Source of the DNA: Cellvibrio sp. pealriver
GTDB taxonomy: Bacteria > Pseudomonadota > Gammaproteobacteria > Pseudomonadales > Cellvibrionaceae
Reading direction: 5' to 3'
NCBI RefSeq assembly: GCF_001183545.1
Contig: NZ_KQ236688.1
Span: forward strand, 4,166,395 to 4,230,394
Length of the DNA stretch: 64,000 bases
The translations under genes were made by a program, and so were the position numbers. Numbering within the stretch: position 1 is the stretch's first letter; the number at the start of each line of letters is the position of its first letter. A model generated the notes under the pieces. That model was given only the letters and a program-made list of their open reading frames with translations. It had not been told where the DNA came from and made no database searches. Below are positions 35,620 through 44,838 of the stretch, in pieces.

Positions 35620-37797
35620 TTAAAAATCGACAGTGGCGGATACAACCAGCGTGCGCGGGTTGCCTTGGGTTAGATAGCCCGCGCCGGGAAATCCGCCAAC
35701 AGATGCCCAGTAGTCATTACTGGTGGCATTTTCCAGAGTGGCGCGCAGGGTCAGCGTTTGTGTGGAGAGCCTTGTGGTGTAGCGTGTGCCCAAGTCCAGC
35801 CTTTGCCAGCTAGGCACTTTTTGGGTGTTGGCGAGATCTGCATATTGGCTGCCGGTGTACATCCAATGGCTGTTGAGGGTCAAGCCGGCGATGCCGGGTA
35901 CGTCCCATTCCAGCCCCAGATTGGACTGTACTTTGGGGGCACCTAGGGTGTTTTTGCCGTATTCGTCGGTATCAAGAAAGCTGATGCCGCCGAGAAGCTT
36001 AATGCCGGGGGCAGCTTCGCCGTAAAGCGATAGCTCCAGCCCGCGATGGGTTTGGTCATCAATCAGTGCCAGTGCATTACGACTGTTATAGCCTGCCAGC
36101 GGTTTACGGATCTCAAAGACGGCGATAGTTGCTCCGAGCGACTTCCCCAGATACTTGATCCCCGCTTCGGTTTGTTGGGTCTGGTAAGGCCTTAGCGCTT
36201 GACCGCCATTGGCTACCGGGCCATCGATGTTGGTGGTGGGCGCGATATCGCCTTTGAGTAGCCCTTCCATGTAATTGATGTAGCCGGAATAGCGCGGAGA
36301 AAATTTATAGAGCGCTGCAAATGCTGGTGTCAGGCGGGTTTTATCGTAGATAGATTGGAGAGCGCCTGAGTTGTAGTCAAAGTTGTATTCACGGATTGTC
36401 TGTTGGCGGGCACCCAGTGTCAGCAGCAGGCGTTCGTCCAGTAGAGACAATTCATCGGCCAGTGCCAGGCTTCCGGTTTTAGTGGTGGTGGTGATCAGTG
36501 GGCGGCGGAGATCGCCACCGCCAAAGACCGGGGTTTCTGGTCGTTCTACGGCTGTTGGATGGTAAAGATTATTGGTGAACCCGTTATAGATGAGATAGGC
36601 ATTGCGGCTGTCATTCTCATAGGTATTGGCAGAAAGACTCAGTTGGTGGGTTATCTCGCCAGTGTTGAATTCGGTTCTCAAACCCAGTTCGCCGGTGATA
36701 ACCGAATCTTTGTGGACGACATCAAAACGGCTGGCCGAGTAATCTCCCATTAGGTTGGTTGTGGTTAAAAAAGCGCTGAAAATGGAATCCTCATCCCCTT
36801 CGCGTGCGCCCAAGGCCAGCCAGCCGGTCAACTGTGGTGTGATGTCATATTCAGCGCGCAGGGTGCCAAAGAGATCCTTGGCATCCGAATAGGTCCAGGG
36901 TTGCCCAATATTGTGATCAGTGTCGGGTGCTGTTGGGATGGGAAGGTCGCTCGCCACAGTAACACTGGGTGGGCTGGCATCCAATTGCTGATCCTGATAG
37001 CCGAAATCGGCTGAGATACGTAGATCGTTGCTGTGAAAGTCTGCGCCCAGTGTCAGCAGTTGAAGAGCGCGTGCTTCGCCATCGATATCGGTATCGCCTC
37101 TACGCTCCACGCCGTTGACACGAATACCAAAGCGGCTGTCGTCTGAGCGATGGGATAGATCGGCTGCTGCATAATATTGGCTGGCGGATTGGGCTCCAAG
37201 GGTAATCCGTGAGAAGTTCTGTTTTGGTGCCCGCTTGGGAACCGCGCCGATACTCCCCCCAAGCGAACCACTTACGCCGGGAGCGGCTCCATTGATAAAT
37301 GCATTGGCACCGCGCAACACCTCCACCCGCTCAATCAATTCGGCCGCCAGATATTGCCTGGGTAAGATTCCATACAGGCCGTTGTAGGTCATGTCATCAG
37401 AGAAAATAGGAAAGCCGCGCACCCGGTAAACCTGCTGGAAATTGCCAAAACCGCGTGCCAATTGCACGCTGGGATCGTATTGGAGTACTTCTCCGATACT
37501 GGCGGCCTGATGATTTTGTGCGAATTCCTGTGTGTAGCTGGTAGTGGAGAAAGGCGCGTCCAAAATGGTTGTTGAGCCCAGTATTCCCAACCGCCCGCCA
37601 TCGGCAACTTGCGCGCCAGCGAGTGGGGTGCTCAAACCTTTGGCGGAGGCATCGGCACTGGTGCCGACCTGAATGGTCATCAGGGTGGCCAGATCCAGAT
37701 CGAACAGCTCTGTGTTCTCTTCGGCAAAAGCTGCTATCGGTTGATAGGCAAGCAGGATTATTGCCATCGAAGAGAGTGAGAGAGCACCAGCCTGCAT
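35620..37797 (-). CDS. TonB-dependent outer-membrane receptor (siderophore type)
   Basis: 725 residues with N-terminal signal sequence (MAIILLAYQPIAAFA). A plug domain follows (ILDAPFSTTSYTQEF, QVYRVRGFPIFSDDMTYNGLYG, ELIERVEVLRGANAFINGAAPG). A 22-strand-type barrel ends in LVVSATVDF, the aromatic C-terminal signature for outer-membrane insertion. The FDLDLATLMTIQVGTSAD segment before the plug resembles a short TonB-interacting region. It is most like FhuE/FpvA-type siderophore receptors. It lies between pth and ychF, which usually adjoin, suggesting insertion into the housekeeping cluster. No Fur box was recognised upstream, only a 54-nt gap to pth. Confidence 0.9.
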   Translation of the reverse strand: MQAGALSLSSMAIILLAYQPIAAFAEENTELFDLDLATLMTIQVGTSADASAKGLSTPLAGAQVADGGRLGILGSTTILDAPFSTTSYTQEFAQNHQAASIGEVLQYDPSVQLARGFGNFQQVYRVRGFPIFSDDMTYNGLYGILPRQYLAAELIERVEVLRGANAFINGAAPGVSGSLGGSIGAVPKRAPKQNFSRITLGAQSASQYYAAADLSHRSDDSRFGIRVNGVERRGDTDIDGEARALQLLTLGADFHSNDLRISADFGYQDQQLDASPPSVTVASDLPIPTAPDTDHNIGQPWTYSDAKDLFGTLRAEYDITPQLTGWLALGAREGDEDSIFSAFLTTTNLMGDYSASRFDVVHKDSVITGELGLRTEFNTGEITHQLSLSANTYENDSRNAYLIYNGFTNNLYHPTAVERPETPVFGGGDLRRPLITTTTKTGSLALADELSLLDERLLLTLGARQQTIREYNFDYNSGALQSIYDKTRLTPAFAALYKFSPRYSGYINYMEGLLKGDIAPTTNIDGPVANGGQALRPYQTQQTEAGIKYLGKSLGATIAVFEIRKPLAGYNSRNALALIDDQTHRGLELSLYGEAAPGIKLLGGISFLDTDEYGKNTLGAPKVQSNLGLEWDVPGIAGLTLNSHWMYTGSQYADLANTQKVPSWQRLDLGTRYTTRLSTQTLTLRATLENATSNDYWASVGGFPGAGYLTQGNPRTLVVSATVDF

Positions 37798-37851
37798 AAG
37801 CCCTAAACCTGTTTATTGTAAGGAGACTTATGCAGTGTAGTTCAGGCGTGC

Positions 37852-38442
37852 CTATTTCTTTGGATCGGTGTGCAAGTTTTTCATCGCGGTATTCCAGTCG
37901 CCTTTTAATGCATCGGGTGTGCATTTGATGGCGCGGGCAATTGCATCATCAATAAGCTCTTGCTCGCTGGATGGGGCGCGTTTAAGGACAAAATTGGCGA
38001 CCATTGCGGCGCTACCGGGGTGGCCAATTCCTAATCGCAAGCGCGGAAAGTTCTGGTTGTTGCCAAGTGCGGCGATGATATCGCGCAAACCGTTGTGGCC
38101 GCCGTGGCCTCCGCCTTGTTTGAAGCGGGCAATGCCCGGCGCTAGATCCAGCTCATCGTGAGCGACAAGGATTGCGGAGGGTTCGATCTTGAAAAAGTTC
38201 GCCATAGCACTGACCGATTGGCCACTGCGGTTCATATAGGTAGTGGGAATCAGCAGGCGCAGGTCGCGGCCTTGATAGTTGGCGCGCGCGGTCAGGCCGA
38301 AATATTTGTTGTCGTTAACCAGCGATACACCCAGCGTGCGGGCGAGTTCCTCCACAAAATCCTGCCCGGCGTTGTGGCGTGTGCGTTCATATTCGCTGCC
38401 GGGATTGCCCAGCCCAACGACTAGCTGTATTTCGGTTGCCAT
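37852..38442 (-). CDS. pth: Peptidyl-tRNA hydrolase
   Basis: 196 residues from the ATG at 38442, with AAGG 6 nt upstream. Motifs are [19 protein letters not shown] (catalytic His), [27 protein letters not shown] and [13 protein letters not shown], all characteristic of Pth. It cleaves peptidyl-tRNA released from stalled ribosomes. It belongs to the rplY-pth-ychF neighbourhood, but a PEP-CTERM gene now separates it from rplY and a TonB receptor from ychF. Confidence 0.97.
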   Translation of the reverse strand: MATEIQLVVGLGNPGSEYERTRHNAGQDFVEELARTLGVSLVNDNKYFGLTARANYQGRDLRLLIPTTYMNRSGQSVSAMANFFKIEPSAILVAHDELDLAPGIARFKQGGGHGGHNGLRDIIAALGNNQNFPRLRLGIGHPGSAAMVANFVLKRAPSSEQELIDDAIARAIKCTPDALKGDWNTAMKNLHTDPKK

Positions 38443-38564
38443 GATTAACCTTGCGTTATTACGTGTTGAATAAATCCTAATCGCCGCTGGTGCAGCGGCT
38501 GGGTATTGTCGCCGCAATCAATCCAAGTGAATAGTGCCGAGCTCGTGGCAGAGTATTTGAGGCG

Positions 38565-38593
38565 AAAAAAAACCTGCCATGCAGCAGGTTTTT
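38565..38593 (-). terminator. Terminator behind the PEP-CTERM gene
   Basis: Stem CCTGC/GCAGG with a 6-nt loop followed by eight U on the minus strand, 23 nt after the stop at 38616. The 173-nt gap to pth holds nothing else recognised apart from the region before the pth start. Confidence 0.85.
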
Positions 38594-38615
38594 GCAAACA
38601 CTATTAATTTTGCAA

Positions 38616-39224
38616 TTATTTTTTCAATCGGCGTGAGCCAAAAAGACCGAGTAAGCCAAGCCCCACCAAAATTAATGATGATGATTCCGGTACTGCTGTT
38701 TGAATGCTATTGAATGTGAAGTTATCCATTGCGAAGTGCTCGCCTTCGCCAATAGAGGCATATACCGCGTTGGCTATACCACCAAAGGAATGAAAGTGCA
38801 GGGTGTCGATACCGAAAAATGTGAAGTTAAACCAAGTTGGTCCACTGGTATCAACTACCACTGTTTCTGTGTAGAGACTTAAGCCATTTTTTGAGCCAGT
38901 CAGAGTAATATTTAGGCCGTCATTCCACGCGGCGGTAAAATACGCGCCAGTAAAGTTAAATAGGCTACTGCTTACCTCTACATCATTGGCCGAACTGTTA
39001 AATGCGGTATTTAACCCAGAGACAGCGGCATTGGCGTAGCCACCTGATCCGCCTAATGACCCCGTAGTGTAGAGGTTGTTCCAGCTTAGACCGGCGTAGT
39101 GGGTGCCCACCTCGGTTCCATGGGGTAAATCATCAAAGGTGATGATTGTGGCATTGGTAAGGGATGCCAGCGAGAGTGCAAGGCAGGTGGCAGTGGCTTT
39201 AAAAAAAGAAGTTATTTTGCGCAC
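38616..39224 (-). CDS. PEP-CTERM sorting-signal protein
   Basis: 202 residues with a signal peptide (ATCLALSLASLTNA), a Gly/Ser/Asn-rich beta-sandwich-like body with no catalytic motif (FDDLPHGTEVGTHYAGLSWN, HFAMDNFTFN), and a C-terminal sorting tag: VPESSS, a hydrophobic helix LILVGLGLLGLFG and basic end SRRLKK. PEP-CTERM proteins are processed by exosortase and often linked to exopolysaccharide. The start is GTG at 39224 with AGGAG 6 nt upstream. It has its own terminator, so it is a single-gene unit between rplY and pth. No exosortase is in this window. Confidence 0.85.
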   Translation of the reverse strand: MRKITSFFKATATCLALSLASLTNATIITFDDLPHGTEVGTHYAGLSWNNLYTTGSLGGSGGYANAAVSGLNTAFNSSANDVEVSSSLFNFTGAYFTAAWNDGLNITLTGSKNGLSLYTETVVVDTSGPTWFNFTFFGIDTLHFHSFGGIANAVYASIGEGEHFAMDNFTFNSIQTAVPESSSLILVGLGLLGLFGSRRLKK

Positions 39225-39338
39225 TTAATTCTCCTAATGATAGATGTGGAACTTCCTATAAAAATCGGGCGCATGATATCAGGATTCGTGTCAAATAAAA
39301 GCAGTGTAAAATCAAGATCGACAATCCGTGCGCGATAC

Positions 39339-39375
39339 GAAAAAAAAAGGGCTGACTCCGAAGAGTCAGCCCTTC
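39339..39375 (-). terminator. Terminator behind rplY
   Basis: A strong 12-bp stem (AAGGGCTGACTC/GAGTCAGCCCTT) with CGAA tetraloop, followed on the minus strand by a long U-run, lies 21 nt past the rplY stop. Confidence 0.92.
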
Positions 39376-39395
39376 TTTCAACCGGGAAGAGGCAA

Positions 39396-40004
39396 TTAAG
39401 CTTCTTCGCTCTCTGCGCCGCCTTTTGGCTTAACGATAGTCGCAACAGCCAGGTTGTGGTCAGCACCTTTTTGCAAGTCAGCAGACACTACGCCGCCAGG
39501 CAATTTCAGGTCAGAAATGTGGATGATGGTACCCACTTCTGCATTTGCCAAATCAACTTCGATAAATTCTGGCAAGTGTTGTGGCAAGCAGATGATGTCC
39601 AGTTGGGTCAGGTTGTGAACCACTTTACCGCCCTGGATTTTCACGCCTTTTGATGTCGCTTCATTAATGAAGTGCAGAGGTACGTGAGTGTGAACCTTGG
39701 TAGCTTTGTCAACGCGCAGGAAGTCCAAGTGCAGCACAACTGGCTTGGATGGGTGACGTTGAACATCTTTCAGGATCACATCTTGTGCAGTGCCATCAAC
39801 GTTCAGGCTGATGATGTGAGAGTAAAAAGCTTCGTGTTCCAAGTGCTTCATCAACTCGTTAGCAGTCACAGAAACACTCGCAGGGGCTACGTTGCCACCG
39901 TAAATAACAGCGGGAACTTGGCCAGCCAAACGACGCAGGCGGCGGCTCGCACCTTTCCCCAAGTCGTTACGGGCAGTTGCATCTAATTTAAAGTCTTCAG
40001 ACAT
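39396..40004 (-). CDS. rplY: 50S ribosomal protein L25/Ctc
   Basis: 202 residues, the long general-stress (Ctc) form: N-terminal 5S rRNA-binding L25 domain (DATARNDLGKGASRRLRR, VPAVIYGG, VQRHPSKPVVLHLDFLRVD) plus the C-terminal TL5-like domain (VPLHFINEATSKGVKIQGG, DLANAEVGTIIHISDLKLPGG). It binds 5S rRNA in the large subunit. GAGGA precedes the ATG. It follows prs by 128 nt and ends in a strong terminator. Confidence 0.97.
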   Translation of the reverse strand: MSEDFKLDATARNDLGKGASRRLRRLAGQVPAVIYGGNVAPASVSVTANELMKHLEHEAFYSHIISLNVDGTAQDVILKDVQRHPSKPVVLHLDFLRVDKATKVHTHVPLHFINEATSKGVKIQGGKVVHNLTQLDIICLPQHLPEFIEVDLANAEVGTIIHISDLKLPGGVVSADLQKGADHNLAVATIVKPKGGAESEEA

Positions 40005-40132
40005 TTTATCGTCCTCAATTTTCCGTGTAGATCCGCGACCAGAATCTACCGGGTTTCAGTAACCACATTACCTTATGTAATGCGGCGGTTTACCAGAGGC
40101 GATGTTTCGCTTAGCGGAACCTTTAAAGGCTC

Positions 40133-41074
40133 CTAGCGGAACATGGCACTCAGGGATTCTTCATTGCTCAGGCGACGCACAGCTTCGGCCAGCATTTTTG
40201 ACAATGTCAGGCTACGGATGCGCGCGCAATTTTTAGCTTCATCACTCAGTGGTATAGAGTCAGTGACCACAAGTTGATCCAGCTCAGAGCCGTTAATATT
40301 TTCAATCGCCTTACCTGACAATACAGGGTGGGTACAGTAAGCGATAACACGCTTGGCACCGTGTTGTTTCAAGGCTTTTGCTGCGCTGCATAAGGTGCCG
40401 GCGGTATCGATAATATCGTCTACCAGCAAGCAGGTGCGACCTTCAATTTCACCGATAATATGCATCACTTCGGCCACATTGGCGCGTGGACGGCGTTTGT
40501 CGATGATCGCTAAATCGATGCCCAATTGTTTTGCCACTGCACGGGCACGAACTACACCGCCGATGTCAGGTGATACTACAATCAGGTCTTCAAATTTTTG
40601 TTGCTCAATATCTTCCAGTAGTACAGGTGAGCCATAGACGTTATCTACCGGTACATCAAAAAAGCCCTGGATTTGCTCAGCGTGTAAGTCAACCGTCAAT
40701 ACGCGATCAACACCAACGCCCACCATCATGTCAGCAACGACTTTTGCTGTGATGGGCACGCGCGCTGAACGCACGCGGCGATCCTGGCGTGCATAACCAA
40801 AGTAGGGAACCACAGCGGTAATGCGACCTGCGGATGCACGACGCAGGGCGTCAACCATCACGATCAATTCCATCAGGTTGTCGTTGGTGGGGGCACAAGT
40901 AGGTTGCACCACAAATACATCGCGGCCGCGCACGTTATCGTGCAGCTCTACCGCAATTTCACCATCAGAAAATTGCGAAACAGAAACGTTGCCAAGCGGC
41001 ATGCCCAAGTGATCCACAATTTTTTTCGCGAGATCCGGGTTTGCATTGCCGGTAAAGACCATTAAGTCAGTCAC
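40133..41074 (-). CDS. prs: Ribose-phosphate pyrophosphokinase
   Basis: 313 residues; makes PRPP from ribose 5-phosphate and ATP. Motifs are [29 protein letters not shown]-type [46 protein letters not shown] and the PRPP loop [13 protein letters not shown]. The start is a GTG at 41074 with AAAGG 8 nt upstream; Met5 is an alternative. tRNA-Gln lies upstream on the same strand. Confidence 0.97.
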   Translation of the reverse strand: MTDLMVFTGNANPDLAKKIVDHLGMPLGNVSVSQFSDGEIAVELHDNVRGRDVFVVQPTCAPTNDNLMELIVMVDALRRASAGRITAVVPYFGYARQDRRVRSARVPITAKVVADMMVGVGVDRVLTVDLHAEQIQGFFDVPVDNVYGSPVLLEDIEQQKFEDLIVVSPDIGGVVRARAVAKQLGIDLAIIDKRRPRANVAEVMHIIGEIEGRTCLLVDDIIDTAGTLCSAAKALKQHGAKRVIAYCTHPVLSGKAIENINGSELDQLVVTDSIPLSDEAKNCARIRSLTLSKMLAEAVRRLSNEESLSAMFR

Positions 41075-41213
41075 GTCAGATACCTTTAGGTGATGGCTGG
41101 GGTGATTGCTGGTGGTTAAAAGCCAGAGCCGATAGTTGCCGCCTGCGCAAAGCAGTGTTTTTTACCCTAGGGAATTCCTGCGGGTAATGCATTATCGAAA
41201 GCAGTAATGGGTA

Positions 41214-41219
41214 ATTATA
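41214..41219 (-). promoter_or_regulatory. Candidate -10 element for prs
   Basis: A perfect TATAAT on the minus strand about 140 nt before the prs start. No clear TTGACA-like -35 stands at 16-18 nt, so this is only a candidate. The rest of the 226-nt gap between tRNA-Gln and prs shows nothing else. Confidence 0.35.
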
Positions 41220-41300
41220 ATGAATGGTCATTGTTGTGCTGTTCGTAATCGCGTTGTGGATTGATGGTTAATCACACTTGAAACAATGACTGAAAATAGA

Positions 41301-41375
41301 TGGCAGGGGCGGAAGGACTCGAACCTACGAATGGCGGGATCAAAACCCGCTGCCTTACCACTTGGCGACGCCCCT
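41301..41375 (-). tRNA. tRNA-Gln (anticodon TTG)
   Basis: 75-nt tRNA folded from the minus strand: acceptor AGGGGCG/CGCCCCT, D-arm GCC/GGC, anticodon stem GCGGG/CCCGC with loop TTTTGAT (anticodon TTG), T-loop TTCGAAT, discriminator G and encoded CCA. The T stem has one T-T mismatch. It lies between ispE and prs, the usual position in Pseudomonas-like genomes. Confidence 0.96.
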
Positions 41376-41410
41376 ATTGTTTCTCGAATATTCGAAAAAA
41401 CAGTACTTGA

Positions 41411-42256
41411 TTAGCTTGACGGCAGTAATTTGTAGAGTGGTGATTTGTTAATCCCCTGCGCTACAAAAACCGGCAGATTTTTTGGCGCTAGCGCCTGCAC
41501 CTTTTGTGCTTCTTCTGCTGTATCGAAGCTTGCAAAAACACAAGCGCCGGTACCCGTCATCTTTGCGTTGCGATCAAATTTTTGCAGCCAGATGAGTGCT
41601 TTATCAACTTCTGGATAGAGCTTTCTCACCAAGGCTTCGCAGTCATTTTGACCACCCCGCTCAAGGAAGGCCGCCACTTTAATGGCCGAAGTATCTCTTG
41701 TCAAATCTTTGTGAGAAAAAATTTCTGCGGTGGATACATGGCAATCAGGTTGTGCAACCAGAAACCATTTTGGCTGCATTTCGATAGCGTCCAACTGCTC
41801 TCCGACCCCTTCAGCCCATGCGGTTTGGGCATTGATGAAGACGGGTACATCGGCACCTAGTGTAAGGCCAATTTTCTGCAGCTGGACTTTACCCAGATTG
41901 CACGCCCACAAATGGTTCAGGGCGACCAATGTTGTCGCGGCATTGCTGCTGCCTCCGCCAATCCCTCCGCCCATAGGGAGGCGCTTTTCCAGCTGGATGT
42001 CCACCCCCGCAGTCGCAGGTGCGAAGGGTGCTAATGCGCGTACGGCTTTGATAATCAGGTTTTGCTCAAAGTTAACGCCCGGTAAATCCGGTGCCAGCGT
42101 GATACGTGCTTCGTCATTCGTAGTAAATGAAAGGGTGTCGCCGTAATTGAGTAATTGGAACAGGGTTTGTAAGTTGTGATAGCCGTCTGCCCGGCGGCCG
42201 GTGATATGAAGGAACAGGTTGAGTTTGGCGGGTGATAGCAGTGTCAGACTGGCCAT
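41411..42256 (-). CDS. ispE: 4-diphosphocytidyl-2-C-methyl-D-erythritol kinase
   Basis: 281-residue GHMP kinase of the MEP isoprenoid pathway; phosphorylates CDP-methylerythritol. [31 protein letters not shown], the ATP loop [16 protein letters not shown], and [13 protein letters not shown] match IspE. It follows lolB by 6 nt, forming the lolB-ispE pair. Confidence 0.97.
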   Translation of the reverse strand: MASLTLLSPAKLNLFLHITGRRADGYHNLQTLFQLLNYGDTLSFTTNDEARITLAPDLPGVNFEQNLIIKAVRALAPFAPATAGVDIQLEKRLPMGGGIGGGSSNAATTLVALNHLWACNLGKVQLQKIGLTLGADVPVFINAQTAWAEGVGEQLDAIEMQPKWFLVAQPDCHVSTAEIFSHKDLTRDTSAIKVAAFLERGGQNDCEALVRKLYPEVDKALIWLQKFDRNAKMTGTGACVFASFDTAEEAQKVQALAPKNLPVFVAQGINKSPLYKLLPSS

Positions 42257-42262
42257 GATGAA

Positions 42263-42871
42263 TTATTCCTGCGCGCCCAATTGCCAGTTGCGGATGGCAA
42301 GTATCAAGCGCACGTCTTTGTATTCGGCGGTGATTTTTCCGGGTAATGGGAGTGTCAGGCCGTTGTAGTGATGATCGCGATAATTGCTGTAAGTGATGAT
42401 CCAGCCACCTTGATGTAATTGGTCAAGCAGGCCATTGGTATTTTGTTGGAAATGGGTAATTCGTAGCTTGGGGGCGGGCACGCCGCGCACCCAATAGGCG
42501 AGTTGTGCGACGGGGAGCGTCCAGCCAACAGATTTTTTGATCAATGCCTCTGCGGTTTTGGCTTGCTGCATGGGTTCGCCTGTTTGTTCCAGGCGGACGC
42601 TGCCGGGTTCACCGGTGATAATCATGCGCTTTTGCCCAAGTGGGCCGCTCAGGTTGATTTGGTAGCGAGTTGCTTGTTGATCCCACTTCAGGCTGGCGCT
42701 ACCACTCTCGTCGCTGGTGCGGACTCCGAGTTTACCTGTGAGTTGCCAATCGCCAATATTTTGCAGTTGGCGTTGATGCTCAAGTACATCCTGCGGTGGC
42801 GTGAGTGATCCGCGGTGGACACAGCCGATAATGGTGAGCAGGGAAATCAGGAGTAAACAGCGTAGCATCAT
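42263..42871 (-). CDS. lolB: Outer-membrane lipoprotein LolB
   Basis: 202 residues with lipoprotein signal (LLLISLLTIIGC, lipobox Cys at ~17). The mature part has IGDWQLTGKLGVRT, SASLKWDQQATRYQINLSGPLG and the PVAQLAYWVRGVPAP block typical of LolB, which receives lipoproteins from LolA and inserts them into the outer membrane. Two adjacent Met codons (42871, 42868) could serve as start. It sits between a TPR lipoprotein gene and ispE. Confidence 0.93.
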   Translation of the reverse strand: MMLRCLLLISLLTIIGCVHRGSLTPPQDVLEHQRQLQNIGDWQLTGKLGVRTSDESGSASLKWDQQATRYQINLSGPLGQKRMIITGEPGSVRLEQTGEPMQQAKTAEALIKKSVGWTLPVAQLAYWVRGVPAPKLRITHFQQNTNGLLDQLHQGGWIITYSNYRDHHYNGLTLPLPGKITAEYKDVRLILAIRNWQLGAQE

Positions 42872-42897
42872 GTTCTGGCCTTTTTATTTTGAAGCTC

Positions 42898-42970
42898 ATA
42901 GTTCAGCACTGAGGCATATAGTTCAACACTGAGATAGCTCAACGCTGAGGCTTATAGCTCAACGCCGAGG
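42898..42970. repeat. Four imperfect tandem copies of an ~18-20 bp unit
   Basis: Units of the type ATAG(T/C)TCAAC(A/G)C(T/C)GAGGC follow one another between the TPR lipoprotein and lolB. The last unit forms the final codons and stop of the TPR gene (RLGVEL), so the repeat seems to have grown by duplicating the 3' end of that gene. Confidence 0.75.
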
Positions 42971-44682
42971 CGATTCAGTGTTTCCAGAAGCGTCGGGTCG
43001 GTGGGAGAGAGCTGGATTCCCTCGCGCCAAATGCGTTGTGCCTCTTCTTTATCGCCCAAAACCCAGAGGGCCTCCCCCAAATGGGCGGCAATTTCAGGGT
43101 TGGGCGCTGTTGTGTAAGCGCTGCGCAGATAGCTAAGTGCCTCGGTATAGTTGCCCGTGCGGTAGTGCAGCCAACCCATTGAATCGAGGATCGCCGCATC
43201 ATCCGGGCGTAGTTGCAATGCTTTTTCCAGCAGCAGGCGCGCTTCGCTAAAGCGTTGGGTGCGGTCGGCCAGTATGTAGCCGAGCGAATTTAGCGCTTCA
43301 ACATTGTCGGGTTGTAATTTGAGAATGCTGCGCAAGTCGCGTTCAGCGGCGGCCAGTTGCTGGCGCTGGTTGCTTAGCATGGCGCGGGCAAACAACAGGC
43401 GGGTGCTGCGGGCAAATGTGGCCAACCCTTCGCTCAGTACGGCATCTGCTTCTGCCAGATGTTTGTGGCGGATCAATGCTTGCCCGTGCAGCACATAGAG
43501 TGCTTCGCTTTGATCGGGAAAGCGCAAACGTACCCGGTTCATGTGTTGTTGGGCGCTGAGGAAATCTTCCTGACGGATAAAAATATTCAGCAAGCTGATG
43601 GTTGCTGAAAGGAAGTCATTGCCGTTTTCTACTTGCAGGTAATGGATGATGGCTTCCGGATAATCCCGGCGCGCCTCCGCCATGCGCCCGAGATAATAGT
43701 GGGCGGTAGATATATGCATATCGCGGTCGAGCAGCTGCTCAAAGGTGTCGCGTGCGGTTTCCAGATCTTTGCGTTCGAGCGCGATAATCCCCAGCGCCAG
43801 CAGCATATCGCCATTGTTGGGGAGCTGTTTGGTGAGGATAGTGAACTGCGCTTGCGCTTCTTCGATGTTGTGATGGGCAAGGATGCGCGCGTACTGCTGG
43901 CGCAAGCTGGTGTTGTCCGGGTAAAACTCCAGAAGCGCGGCCATTTTGGTGAGTGCTTCCTGGTCGCGTTTAAGCTGATGCAGCAAATTGGCTTCTAAAA
44001 TGGCGGCCGGAATGCTGCGCGGATGCACTTTAAGCGCCTGATGGGTGATATCCATCGCCTCCTGATATTTGCCCTGTTGCTGCAGCAAAATACCCGTGCC
44101 GACCAGTAACTGCTCATCTTCAGGATGAGTTTGCAGCAGGTTGACGAAGTCTTTAAGCAAGGTCGCGCGCGCCTCTTCATCGAGGCTTGCCGCATTGGCG
44201 GCTATGTTCTGAAACAGTGGCTCGCCACCTTCATCCAGCAAGCGGCGGGAGAAGTCGAATGCATCGCGCAATTGTCCGGTTTGCATATAGGCCATGGAGG
44301 CGTTTGCCAGCGCTTCTTCATTGTGAGGTGCAGCATCTACCCAAATCTTGACCATTTCCAGTGCGATAACATGGTTATTCATGTAGCGGGCAATCAGGGT
44401 GGCGCGTTCGGCAATCTGTGGATCGCGGGTTTCGCGCGCTTGTTGGGCGTAATTGCTCAGCGCCAGATCATACTGCGCGCGGCTGCCGGCAATTTCAGCT
44501 GTGAGCAGCGAATACAGGGTTTCTGTAGGGAATGGGCGCGCAGGTGTTTGAATCCGTATTTCGGGTTGCGGTGCCTGCTCTGGTTCCGGAGCCGCCACTG
44601 TCCGTGTGGACTGCAAGCTGCAACCGCTCAATACCCAATACAGGGTCATGCTCGACAAAATGATAGGGCGGTGTTTGATCAT
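42952..44682 (-). CDS. TPR-repeat lipoprotein
   Basis: About 576 residues from the ATG at 44682. The N-terminus is a lipoprotein signal (LSSMTLYWVLSGC) followed by a Pro/Glu-rich stretch. The rest is tandem tetratricopeptide repeats, for example GKYQEAMDITHQALKVHPRS, LLDRDMHISTAHYYLGRMAE, SEARLLLEKALQLRPDD and GNYTEALSYLRSAY. It is probably an outer-membrane-tethered periplasmic scaffold. It is encoded just before lolB on the same strand, as in many pseudomonads. An upstream ATG at 44799 would add a non-signal extension and is unlikely. Confidence 0.85.
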   Translation of the reverse strand: MIKHRPIILSSMTLYWVLSGCSLQSTRTVAAPEPEQAPQPEIRIQTPARPFPTETLYSLLTAEIAGSRAQYDLALSNYAQQARETRDPQIAERATLIARYMNNHVIALEMVKIWVDAAPHNEEALANASMAYMQTGQLRDAFDFSRRLLDEGGEPLFQNIAANAASLDEEARATLLKDFVNLLQTHPEDEQLLVGTGILLQQQGKYQEAMDITHQALKVHPRSIPAAILEANLLHQLKRDQEALTKMAALLEFYPDNTSLRQQYARILAHHNIEEAQAQFTILTKQLPNNGDMLLALGIIALERKDLETARDTFEQLLDRDMHISTAHYYLGRMAEARRDYPEAIIHYLQVENGNDFLSATISLLNIFIRQEDFLSAQQHMNRVRLRFPDQSEALYVLHGQALIRHKHLAEADAVLSEGLATFARSTRLLFARAMLSNQRQQLAAAERDLRSILKLQPDNVEALNSLGYILADRTQRFSEARLLLEKALQLRPDDAAILDSMGWLHYRTGNYTEALSYLRSAYTTAPNPEIAAHLGEALWVLGDKEEAQRIWREGIQLSPTDPTLLETLNRLGVEL

Positions 44683-44838
44683 GCGTGACCGGTTGTAGAT
44701 GGATGCTCTGGTTGATTGCTGCACAGGGCGAGCGTAGCAGACTGCGCGGCCGGACATCATAAACGCGCGGGCGATAAACGTGAAGGTAAGGTAGTGCAAA
44801 GATCCGGCGATGCCACCTGTTTGATGGCGGCGGCTGAT

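Noticed and set aside
44683..44799. N-terminal extension of the TPR lipoprotein
   Set aside because: With it the lipoprotein signal would be internal; the ATG at 44682 gives a proper signal with LSGC.
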